Shown piece by piece: positions 8,284-13,310 of a stretch of 22,911 nt of DNA. The notes below the pieces were generated by a model, which saw only the letters and a program-made list of their open reading frames with translations, made no database searches and had not been told where the DNA came from. Within the stretch, counting starts at the first letter, position 1, and each line of letters opens with the position of its first letter. This DNA comes from a virus. A program made the position numbers and the translations under genes. The DNA is taken from positions 1 through 22,911 of the IMG/VR virus record IMGVR_UViG_3300030382_004707. One strand, 5' to 3'.

Positions 8284-8424
8284 TTATTCGTCTTCTTCTT
8301 CTTCGTAAAGGTCTATTATAATGATATGGTCTTCTTTCTCTTCATGCTTTTCTTCGCTCTTGTCACGAACATCTTCCCTCCAATAAGGAATGGGTAGCAG
8401 CATATGCAATTGGTTATTCGTCAT
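8284..8424 (-). CDS. Short acidic protein before terminase, 46 residues
   Basis: An open frame from ATG 8424-8422 (alternative ATG at 8403) to TAA 8286-8284, which is directly followed by the terminase ATG. It overlaps the last 11 bases of the 83-residue gene upstream. The peptide starts MTNNQLHMLLPIPYWRED and ends in an acidic run (LYEEEEDE), with IIII before it. No clear Shine-Dalgarno site precedes either start, so translation would depend on coupling. Part of the acidic end may simply reflect the GA-rich ribosome-binding tract of terminase. The tight junctions on both sides argue for a real gene, but the evidence is limited. Confidence 0.42.
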   Translation of the reverse strand: MTNNQLHMLLPIPYWREDVRDKSEEKHEEKEDHIIIIDLYEEEEDE

Positions 8425-8665
8425 TGCGAGTTAGGATATCCAGTATGTTTTGTTCATATGATCCACTATCATCATTCCTGATAATATCAGACAGCAGCCT
8501 TAAGGCTTCCAGCTTTAACTTGCCTCGGACTGCATATGCTCCTTCATCATTTGGTGTCTCCATGATGAGCTGAAGGATAAGCTGCTTGAGGTCTGTGTTC
8601 TGTACATCTTCTGTTGGGAGGGCAGCGATGATAGAATGAAGGGTTCTTTTAGTTTTCTTTGTCAT
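8414..8665 (-). CDS. Small helical protein upstream of terminase, 83 residues
   Basis: A protein with basic N-terminus (MTKKTKRTLHSIIAALP) and predicted helices (LKQLILQLIMETP, LKLEALRLLSDIIRN). It sits where a small terminase subunit is often found, just before the large subunit, and a central helix region followed by an acidic tail would be compatible with that. However, it is short for a small terminase and has no obvious helix-turn-helix, so the function is not assigned. Only a weak ribosome-binding site is seen, and the gene follows a 28-residue membrane peptide by 25 bases. The gene itself is supported by lack of other candidates in the interval and by its tight packing. Confidence 0.65.
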   Translation of the reverse strand: MTKKTKRTLHSIIAALPTEDVQNTDLKQLILQLIMETPNDEGAYAVRGKLKLEALRLLSDIIRNDDSGSYEQNILDILTRNDE

Positions 8666-8690
8666 ACGACAATAGCATACCTATAAATTA

Positions 8691-8777
8691 TTATTTTCTG
8701 AACCAATATCTTAAGACAAACAGTGTGCTGATATTCAATATCAGTAAAAACGTTAATAATAAAAAGTCCTCCACCAT
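8691..8777 (-). CDS. Tiny membrane peptide, 28 residues
   Basis: An open frame from ATG 8777-8775 to TAA 8693-8691, starting 5 bases after the stop of the 177-residue gene and ending 25 bases before the next ATG. The sequence begins MVEDFLLLTFLLILNIS and ends LRYWFRK: an acidic start, about 18 hydrophobic residues and a basic end, the profile of a single-span membrane peptide with its C-terminus in the cytoplasm. The ribosome-binding site is weak (AAGGAT about 17 bases upstream), so coupling to the gene before it is likely. It fills the only gap between two genes. Function unknown. Confidence 0.5.
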   Translation of the reverse strand: MVEDFLLLTFLLILNISTLFVLRYWFRK

Positions 8778-8782
8778 ATAAG

Positions 8783-9316
8783 TTAATCTTTAATCCTTAT
8801 GAACGTGTCTGATATAAGGGATAGTTTAACTTTTATTTCTTTTGTTGTTAAGGCCTCGACCTTTTTCAACTCCGTCAAGCTTAACTCACCAGCGTAGTAT
8901 AAAGCATATGTGGATCCATACTTGTCCTTGATTATCTCCAGAAGTTCTTTGGCAAAGAAGATCTTCTCTGGATTATAAAAATCTGATGTGAGACTTTCCT
9001 GGACATCCTCAATTGTTTCACCAGCATGAAGTTCAATCATATGGGTTCTGATAAAATGTTTTAAAGCATACCAAAGCCATTGACGGTTGATTACTGCTTC
9101 TTTACCTTTTATATCATCCAGCAACAATCGCTCTATACAGTAATTAATTGCGTCATCCAAGGCATCGTATTGCTGAATGACTCCTAACATCTTTTTAATT
9201 GATGGTGCCTTTCCGTGTGCCAATAGTAGTGATTTAATGCATCCTGGATGGACACACAAGGCTGAACTATCGAAGTGTTGGTAAATGCTTCCATGATGTT
9301 TACAAGGTTTTTTCAC
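8783..9316 (-). CDS. Hypothetical protein with Cys/His N-terminus and HTH-like C-terminus
   Basis: A 177-residue protein. The N-terminal 30 residues hold Cys5, His7, His8, Cys21, His23 and Cys26 (CVHPGC), which could bind a metal ion. A helical middle follows. The C-terminal 50 residues (FAKELLEIIKDKYGS, then GELSLTELKKVEALTTKEIK) have the spacing of a sigma-like or helix-turn-helix DNA-binding unit: a helix, a turn at the short gap after GELS, and a second helix. It could be a small terminase subunit or a phage transcription regulator; neither can be chosen from sequence alone. Its ATG overlaps the TGA of the preceding gene (ATGA), showing coupled translation. Confidence 0.65.
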   Translation of the reverse strand: MKKPCKHHGSIYQHFDSSALCVHPGCIKSLLLAHGKAPSIKKMLGVIQQYDALDDAINYCIERLLLDDIKGKEAVINRQWLWYALKHFIRTHMIELHAGETIEDVQESLTSDFYNPEKIFFAKELLEIIKDKYGSTYALYYAGELSLTELKKVEALTTKEIKVKLSLISDTFIRIKD

Positions 9317-9888
9317 CCACAGTAGTTCCTTCTCTGTGAGGCCCTTTCTTTCTTTGACGTCTCTTCTGAAAGAACAATATGGAATGTTGTAATAAAATCT
9401 AATGTCTCTCGAACAAAAGCTTTGATTGCTCCATTCTTTGTGCTCTTGGATTTGAAGAGCTTTTCTCTATGTGGTTCTATACGTTCCATATAGGTATTGA
9501 TAACCTTCTTGCTGGCGCGGTGCTTGGGGTTTAATGATGCATCGTGATATGGTTCCAGAAGTGAAGCTGCTGTTGCGCACTCATCGTGGGCAATAACAAA
9601 CAAGCCTTTAACTGCATCTACTGGTTTAATACCATGGCGTTTTTGGCCTATCCCTTCATACCAAACTACATCAAGAGCCAATTTAATTTGTGTTAAAATC
9701 TCTGTAAGATATCGCTCGATGATCTCTTTTGGCATAATATCTGTCTTTCCAGTTTTGACGTCAACATACTCTGCGAGAGTATATTCGTGCTCTTCTTTTG
9801 GTGTCTTGGAACCTGGAAGTATCTCTCGTGAATGCAATTCAATCTGTTGGGCGATAACTTCTGGTTCTATAGTTTTATCTTTATTCAT
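9313..9888 (-). CDS. Hypothetical helical protein, 191 residues
   Basis: I do not recognise this protein. It is mostly helical with mixed charge; the middle segment (YLTEILTQIKLALDVVWYEG) is an amphipathic helix, and the C-terminus is basic and ends RRNYCG. It is placed in a run of small genes leading to terminase and is joined to both neighbours by stop/start overlaps (TAATG at 9888, ATGA at 9313). This suggests the three proteins are needed together, perhaps for DNA packaging initiation or regulation of late genes. No enzymatic motif, membrane span or signal peptide is visible. Confidence 0.65.
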   Translation of the reverse strand: MNKDKTIEPEVIAQQIELHSREILPGSKTPKEEHEYTLAEYVDVKTGKTDIMPKEIIERYLTEILTQIKLALDVVWYEGIGQKRHGIKPVDAVKGLFVIAHDECATAASLLEPYHDASLNPKHRASKKVINTYMERIEPHREKLFKSKSTKNGAIKAFVRETLDFITTFHIVLSEETSKKERASQRRNYCG

Positions 9889-10154
9889 TAGCCTCGTTCC
9901 CTTTCAACACGAAGATTGATGTTATGTAGCTTGCTTGCTACAGAAAACAGACCGTATCTTCTGGAGTTGATCTCTGATTCAAACAGAATTGCTTCAATGA
10001 ACTGCTCTCTGCTTAAGTCAACTTCTGTTGAAAGCTTCTTAAGATAGGCTTCTGTCTTGGGATGAAGCTTCTGTTTAACTTCAACTTCAATTACCTTATC
10101 GATATATTTAATTTCTGTGAGTGGTGTACTCTTTACTGATTTCTTCTTTGACAT
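9888..10154 (-). CDS. Small basic protein, possible ribbon-helix-helix fold
   Basis: An 88-residue protein with a Lys/Ser-rich N-terminus and the pattern of a beta strand (KVIEVEVKQKL), a helix (TEAYLKKLSTEV) and a second helix (SREQFIEAILFESE). This is the order found in ribbon-helix-helix DNA-binding proteins; the match is by pattern only and is weak. A clear ribosome-binding site (TTAAGGAGAATATATA) precedes the ATG. Its stop overlaps the start of the 191-residue gene by one base. A regulator of the late or early genes is a reasonable guess, not a demonstrated role. Confidence 0.62.
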   Translation of the reverse strand: MSKKKSVKSTPLTEIKYIDKVIEVEVKQKLHPKTEAYLKKLSTEVDLSREQFIEAILFESEINSRRYGLFSVASKLHNINLRVERERG

Positions 10155-10166
10155 TATATATTCTCC

Positions 10167-10652
10167 TTAATTATATATGTTTATTATCTGGTTGGGTGCA
10201 ACTGATTTCATCAACTTAATTATAGCTGATTCTATGTTTCTTGCTTCTCTTTTTGTTTTAACCTCAGCCAAAACCTCATACTCTAAGTCTTCGAAACTAT
10301 AATCAGTGGTCTCTATTACGTGGTGGTATAAAGAACATCCAACGTTGTTTCTATGACACTCTACTCTCTTCTCTATAAGCAAGCTTGTTTGTCCAATATA
10401 TACTTGATTGTCTGGAGTATATATTGCATATACAGTTGAATTATCCTTCTTTATATTAAGTTTGTGGTAATTCTTATGATAATCTGGATTCTTCTTTAAC
10501 CATTTTTTATAGTAAGCTGGCCTGTGGCCCCATCTTGCTTTATAGCATTCCTTGCAATGACATGAAATGTATTTCTTATTCTTCCCGATCTTATAATAAT
10601 CAGTCGTTTCCTTCTCTATCTTGCAAGTCTTGCATGTCTTCATCTTCTTCAT
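10167..10652 (-). CDS. GIY-YIG endonuclease with N-terminal zinc ribbon
   Basis: A 161-residue protein. Residues 7-36 hold a zinc ribbon (Cys7, Cys10, Cys33, Cys36; Cys31 nearby). Residues 74 onward form a GIY-YIG nuclease: AIY at 76-78 (Gly replaced by Ala), YIG at 85-87, the catalytic Arg in LLIEKRVECH (Arg96) and the metal-binding Glu in ARNIESAII (Glu141), with Asn near the end. The key catalytic residues are present, so it is likely active. Proteins of this kind in phages are often free-standing homing endonucleases that cut an allele lacking them; others act in DNA repair. The ribosome-binding site is AGGAG about 9 bases upstream. Its first 53 bases overlap the 74-residue gene in another frame, which is unusual for the window. 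Confidence 0.83.
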   Translation of the reverse strand: MKKMKTCKTCKIEKETTDYYKIGKNKKYISCHCKECYKARWGHRPAYYKKWLKKNPDYHKNYHKLNIKKDNSTVYAIYTPDNQVYIGQTSLLIEKRVECHRNNVGCSLYHHVIETTDYSFEDLEYEVLAEVKTKREARNIESAIIKLMKSVAPNQIINIYN

Positions 10653-10824
10653 TTAAGTAATCTCCTATACATAAGTGATACTCAAGGTTTTTAATACGAA
10701 GATTGAAAGTGTCTATTTCATTAATTATATTATTAACTGAAATTTCTAACTCGGCTAACTGAACATTAATTTTGGGTGGTAGTGGATCTAATGAGCCTTT
10801 AACTGCGAACTTTAAGTCTTTCAT
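10600..10824 (-). CDS. Small coiled-coil protein with acidic tail, 74 residues
   Basis: The first gene of the left-hand minus-strand block. After a Pro-containing start (SLDPLPPKINVQLAEL) it has a helix with heptad-like hydrophobic spacing (about residues 22-50) and an acidic end (LNEEDEDMQDLQDREGND). An excellent ribosome-binding site (AAGGAGGCAAT) precedes the ATG, so the start is firm. Its last 53 bases overlap the start of the GIY-YIG gene in a different frame. I recognise no family. It lies directly after the control region and should be transcribed first. Confidence 0.6.
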   Translation of the reverse strand: MKDLKFAVKGSLDPLPPKINVQLAELEISVNNIINEIDTFNLRIKNLEYHLCIGDYLNEEDEDMQDLQDREGND

Positions 10825-10946
10825 ATTGCCTCCTTGGGTTACATATATAATTAGTTTCTGAAAAATCCAAAAGAAGATATTATTTTATTTTTATTTAAAA
10901 GATCTATTAATAATATAAGAACTGAACATTGCTAATGAAACTGAAT

Positions 10947-10986
10947 AAAAAAGACTCTGAAATAGATATTAATCTATAACAGAGTC
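10947..10986 (-). terminator. Intrinsic terminator or attenuator upstream of the 74-residue gene
   Basis: On the minus strand GACTCTG pairs with CAGAGTC and, inside it, ATAGAT pairs with ATCTAT around a four-base loop; the two stems are parted by an AA/AA internal loop (10953-10986, 34 bases). Six T follow at once (10952-10947). It lies downstream of the two minus-strand promoters and before the 74-residue gene, so it may end a short RNA or attenuate read-through into the operon. The stem is only modestly GC-rich. Confidence 0.6.
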
Positions 10987-11015
10987 CAAAACAAAATAAA
11001 AGGAGATTTATTTAA

Positions 11016-11045
11016 ATGTCAGAGACTTATTCAGTCTCATTATAA
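11016..11045 (+). other. Nine-codon mini reading frame with ribosome-binding site and internal hairpin
   Basis: A frame ATG TCA GAG ACT ... TTA TAA (MSETYSVSL) preceded by AAAAGGAGA, with 10 bases from GGAG to ATG. Its codons include an inverted repeat GAGACT (11022-11027) and AGTCTC (11033-11038). This looks like a leader peptide, but no plus-strand promoter or attenuated gene is evident close by, so it may be chance. Confidence 0.25.
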
Positions 11046-11156
11046 TTACTATATATAAGATAAAACTCTTAATATTAATACAAATAATTCAATATATTCT
11101 ATGTTATCTGATAGAACTAGTAATAAATTAAGATAGTATATTAAAGAACACAATTG

Positions 11157-11185
11157 ATTATATCATATATCCAGAACATTAACAA
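11157..11185 (-). promoter_or_regulatory. Minus-strand sigma70-type promoter, inner
   Basis: TTGTTA (11185-11180) and a perfect TATAAT (11162-11157) are spaced by 17 bases on the minus strand; TG one base before TATAAT adds an extended -10 element. Transcription would start near 11150 and meet the hairpin-T6 element about 200 bases on. In such AT-rich DNA a chance match is possible. Confidence 0.45.
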
Positions 11186-11359
11186 GTATTAATTTAATAT
11201 ATGCTGAATAAAGTACAATTATTATATATAACTCTTATATCCAACACTGTAAGTTTACTCTTTATATTATTAACTTTAAGTGATCTTAAGATCTTCTAAT
11301 AACTAATAAGTAATTCTATTTGTTAATTGGTTGTTCTTTATATTAAGAGTGTCTTTCAG

Positions 11360-11385
11360 TATATTACATTGTCCATTGTAATATA
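11360..11385. promoter_or_regulatory. Operator-like palindrome over the promoter -10 box
   Basis: TATATTACA (11360-11368) and TGTAATATA (11377-11385) are perfect 9-base inverted arms with an 8-base centre. The palindrome spans the -10 box and predicted start site of the outer minus-strand promoter, the usual place for a repressor dimer site. An RNA hairpin at the 5' end is the alternative. No second copy of the site was found in the window. Confidence 0.5.
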
Positions 11386-11403
11386 TTCTAACTCACTTGT
11401 CAA
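11375..11403 (-). promoter_or_regulatory. Minus-strand consensus promoter, outer
   Basis: A perfect TTGACA (11403-11398) is followed after exactly 17 bases by TACAAT (11380-11375), one base from consensus. This is the best promoter in the window. Its -10 box lies within the operator-like palindrome at 11360-11385. Transcription would start near 11368, leftward, with no open frame before the terminator-like hairpin at 10986-10953. Confidence 0.62.
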
Positions 11404-11548
11404 CATTTATTATTAATAATATCAATTATAATTAGTATGAAATATCTCAACAGCAATTATATTTTATAAGTCCTCAATATTATTCAGTATTTATTTTCTA
11501 TAGTAGACTCTGGTATTTCAGTTATTATAGTTATTAAAGGAGGTTTTT

Positions 11549-11656
11549 ATGTATGGTGGTCCAGCTCGTGGGTATCGTCGTTATCCATGGGATGATAAGT
11601 TAGATTTTGCAGCTGCAGTCTGGTTCTGGGGCTTAATAATTTACTCATGTATATAA
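11549..11656 (+). CDS. Small membrane peptide, 35 residues
   Basis: A short gene with the strongest ribosome-binding site in the plus-strand island (AAAGGAGGTTTTT, then ATG at 11549). It begins MYGGPARGYRRYPWDDKLDF and continues into an aromatic, hydrophobic segment (AAAVWFWGLIIYSCI) that can span or enter the membrane, giving a basic N-terminus and membrane C-terminus. It is the first gene of the plus-strand island, 75 bases before the zinc-ribbon gene. The function is unknown; small membrane peptides of phages can act in superinfection exclusion, host modulation or lysis, and nothing here selects among these. Confidence 0.6.
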   Translation: MYGGPARGYRRYPWDDKLDFAAAVWFWGLIIYSCI

Positions 11657-11731
11657 TTAATTTAAATCTTCCGTTGGGATTTCTGAAATCTATTTATTAG
11701 TGGTGGTAGTGTTGATCAAGGAAGTTACAAT

Positions 11732-12028
11732 ATGCAAATTATGAAGGATTGCAAACGCTGTTTTAAAACTCAAGATATCACAGAGTTTAGCAAAAATAAA
11801 TTAACCAAGGACGGCAGATCCTACTATTGTAAGGAATGTGCCAAAGTACATAATAAAAAAGGTATGTATACAGCAGCTGCAGCGAAAGAGGCAGCCAGAA
11901 TGAGATCGTATGGTAGGTGGGCCATGGATCATCTAGAATGGCTGGAAGAGTTTGATAAAGAGCATGGATTGAAAGGTAGGAAAGGTGGTTTCTTACCCAA
12001 TGAATATTTCAAGGAGGAAATAGAGTGA
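11732..12028 (+). CDS. Zinc-ribbon protein, 98 residues
   Basis: Residues 7-36 form a CX2C-X22-CX2C zinc ribbon (Cys7, Cys10, Cys33, Cys36; CKRCFKTQDITEFSKNK, then YYCKECAKVH). This ribbon is usual at the N-terminus of phage HNH or GIY-YIG endonucleases, yet no nuclease motif follows: the rest is a helix (AAAAKEAARMRSYGRW) and a Glu/Lys-rich end. It may be a DNA-binding protein or a reduced homing endonuclease. AAGGAAG lies 8 bases before the ATG; a second ATG three codons on is possible. The end overlaps the GTG start of the next gene by four bases. Confidence 0.72.
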   Translation: MQIMKDCKRCFKTQDITEFSKNKLTKDGRSYYCKECAKVHNKKGMYTAAAAKEAARMRSYGRWAMDHLEWLEEFDKEHGLKGRKGGFLPNEYFKEEIE

Positions 12029-12222
12029 GCAAGAGACGTTTTAATAATTTCGAAAACCGGTTTGTAGATGCATTGGATAGAAGAATGAATAATCCAATTG
12101 AGTATACAGATCGTATGAAACAAGAAGAGGATGAATTTTATGCTGAATTAGATAAATATTATCATCTTCAAGATCTTCGTTTAGCTAAAGAGAAAGATGA
12201 TACGAAGGTGTATTCAGTATAA
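12025..12222 (+). CDS. Hypothetical charged protein, 65 residues
   Basis: A short, highly charged helical protein (MSKRRFNNFENRFVDALDRR, then EEDEFYAELDKYYHLQDLRL). The start is a GTG, chosen because AAGGAGGAAATAGA is placed ideally before it and the gene overlaps the previous TGA (GTGA). It ends two bases before the methyltransferase ATG, so all three genes are likely cotranslated. I recognise no family and no motif. Confidence 0.62.
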   Translation: MSKRRFNNFENRFVDALDRRMNNPIEYTDRMKQEEDEFYAELDKYYHLQDLRLAKEKDDTKVYSV

Positions 12223-12224
12223 CC

Positions 12225-12773
12225 ATGGAAGGTATATACAAAAAGTATGATATCATCTATGCTGACCCTCCGTGGAAATACAACAAGAGGGTAGGTAAAA
12301 AGAAGACTAGATTCGGTGGTGGTGCTGATGCCCACTATCCGATGATGGATCTTCAGGACATAATGAACTTACCAGTTGCTAATATAGCAGCAGACAACTG
12401 TGCTTTGTTTCTTTGGACTACCTTCCCTTACTTGAATGAACAAATAAAAGTTATTGAAGCATGGGGATTTACCTATAGGACACTAGGGTTCAGCTGGATC
12501 AAAACAAATAAAAAAAATAACCAACCCTTTTTCGGGGTTGGCTACTACGCTAAATCAAATTGTGAAGTTTGTTTGTTGGGTGTGAAGGGTAAGATGAAAC
12601 CTGTATCCAATAAAGTTTCTTCAGTCATTATCTCTCCACTAGAAAGACACAGTAAGAAACCTGATTGTGTCAGGGATAGGATCGTAGAATTATTTGGGGA
12701 TATTCCAAGAATAGAATTGTTTGCCAGAGAAACGGCAAAAGGTTGGGATCATTGGGGTAATGAAGTTGTATAA
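12225..12773 (+). CDS. MT-A70 family adenine-N6 DNA methyltransferase
   Basis: A 182-residue enzyme expected to transfer a methyl group from S-adenosylmethionine to the N6 amino group of adenine in DNA. The catalytic DPPW motif is at residues 14-17 (YDIIYADPPWKYN). It continues with typical family blocks: ALFLWTTFPYLNEQIKVIE, WGFTYRTLGFSWIKTN, GYYAKSNCEVCLLGVKG, and the AdoMet-site end KPDCVRDRIVELFGD with IELFARETAKGWDHWGNEV. All are intact and the length is normal for small phage members. It probably modifies phage DNA to evade host restriction or marks it for regulation; the target sequence is not deducible. The minus-strand terminator at 12506-12541 lies inside its coding sequence. Confidence 0.93.
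   Translation: MEGIYKKYDIIYADPPWKYNKRVGKKKTRFGGGADAHYPMMDLQDIMNLPVANIAADNCALFLWTTFPYLNEQIKVIEAWGFTYRTLGFSWIKTNKKNNQPFFGVGYYAKSNCEVCLLGVKGKMKPVSNKVSSVIISPLERHSKKPDCVRDRIVELFGDIPRIELFARETAKGWDHWGNEVV
12506..12541 (-). terminator. Intrinsic terminator inside the methyltransferase gene
   Basis: On the minus strand CCAACCC (12541-12535) pairs with GGGTTGG (12527-12521) around a seven-base loop (CGAAAAA); TTATTTTTTTTATTTG follows. The stem is GC-rich and the T-run long, a canonical Rho-independent terminator. It lies 290 bases beyond the last gene of the right-hand minus-strand block, so it can end that transcript from within the convergent gene. Confidence 0.72.
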
Positions 12774-12827
12774 CTTAATTAAAGGAAATTGTCTTCTACC
12801 GGTGAAAGAGTGCGAGTTTTGGGAGTA

Positions 12828-13073
12828 TCACTCATCCTCTGAATATTCACTACCCGGCAGCAATGCCTCGACGTCTTCTTTATATTGAGCACCTTCGTCC
12901 GTTGTTGGACTCCAGCTATCAACCAAAGACTTAAGTTCAGAAGAAAGATCACCCATGGGCGCGCCAATTTCCAAGACTTCAATTTCCATATGACCTTCTT
13001 CAGGTGCTTCCTCTTCCTCATGAATGGCTTTTACTTTATCAGCCATTTTATCTCTCATATCTTTTTTCAGCAT
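12828..13073 (-). CDS. Small acidic protein, 81 residues
   Basis: The last gene of the right-hand minus-strand block. It has a short basic helix (MLKKDMRDKMADKVKAI) and then a strongly acidic body (HEEEEAPEEGHMEIEVLE) ending GSEYSEDE. AAGGAG is placed 8 bases before the ATG, which favours this frame over the other open frame in the same stretch (12779-13021). I recognise no family. An acidic DNA mimic or a virion chaperone would fit the composition, but there is no direct evidence. It lies 45 bases after the holin-like gene. Confidence 0.68.
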   Translation of the reverse strand: MLKKDMRDKMADKVKAIHEEEEAPEEGHMEIEVLEIGAPMGDLSSELKSLVDSWSPTTDEGAQYKEDVEALLPGSEYSEDE

Positions 13074-13118
13074 TTTAAATTCTCCTTATGTGTAATTGTT
13101 AATATGCTTGTTGTTATA

Positions 13119-13310
13119 TCAGCCATGTTTCCACTTTACTGCTAAATCAACCATTGCCTGTGATCCTATATAAACTAGTGTTACAGCAACCCAATCGTCA
13201 CTTGTTAAACCTCCGGCCAATATTAAATAGGTTGCTGTACACCAAGCTAGGAATTTACGGGATATAAATCGGTTAATGTGTTTGTCTAACCATGCTTTTG
13301 TTCTGGCCAT
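13119..13310 (-). CDS. Holin-like membrane protein, 63 residues
   Basis: A short protein with a basic N-terminus (MARTKAWLDKHINRFISRKF) and two hydrophobic segments (LAWCTATYLILAGGL and WVAVTLVYIGSQAMVDLAV) separated by a short polar turn (TSDD), ending KWKHG. Size, two-span layout and charged ends fit a small holin or a related phage membrane protein that permeabilises the inner membrane at lysis. Its ATG overlaps the stop of the 1411-residue gene (TAATG). No endolysin is next to it, so the lysis role is an inference. Confidence 0.6.
   Translation of the reverse strand: MARTKAWLDKHINRFISRKFLAWCTATYLILAGGLTSDDWVAVTLVYIGSQAMVDLAVKWKHG

Larger units (their letters stand above)
10825..11548. 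other. AT-rich control region without long genes
   Basis: About 720 bases of very AT-rich sequence with no open frame above a few codons except a 9-codon mini frame at 11016. It holds two minus-strand sigma70-type promoters, an operator-like palindrome, a 34-base hairpin with T-run on the minus strand, a perfect 12-base palindrome GATCTTAAGATC at 11282-11293 and many runs of A or T. It separates the left-hand minus-strand genes from the plus-strand island. A regulatory region is the best reading; AT-richness would also fit an origin of replication, for which no direct repeats or initiator sites were identified. Confidence 0.7.

Noticed and set aside
11397-11432. Plus-strand promoter TTGTCA with TATAAT
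   Set aside because: The spacing is 24 bases, too long for a sigma70 promoter; the same region gives a proper promoter on the minus strand.
12779-13021. Alternative minus-strand frame of 80 codons with hydrophobic patch
   Set aside because: The 81-codon frame in the same place has a good AAGGAG site; this one has none and a mixed, shadow-like composition.
13067-13126. 19-codon minus-strand frame starting MADITTSIL
   Set aside because: Very short, out of frame with both neighbours and overlapping the next ribosome site; no support beyond an ATG.
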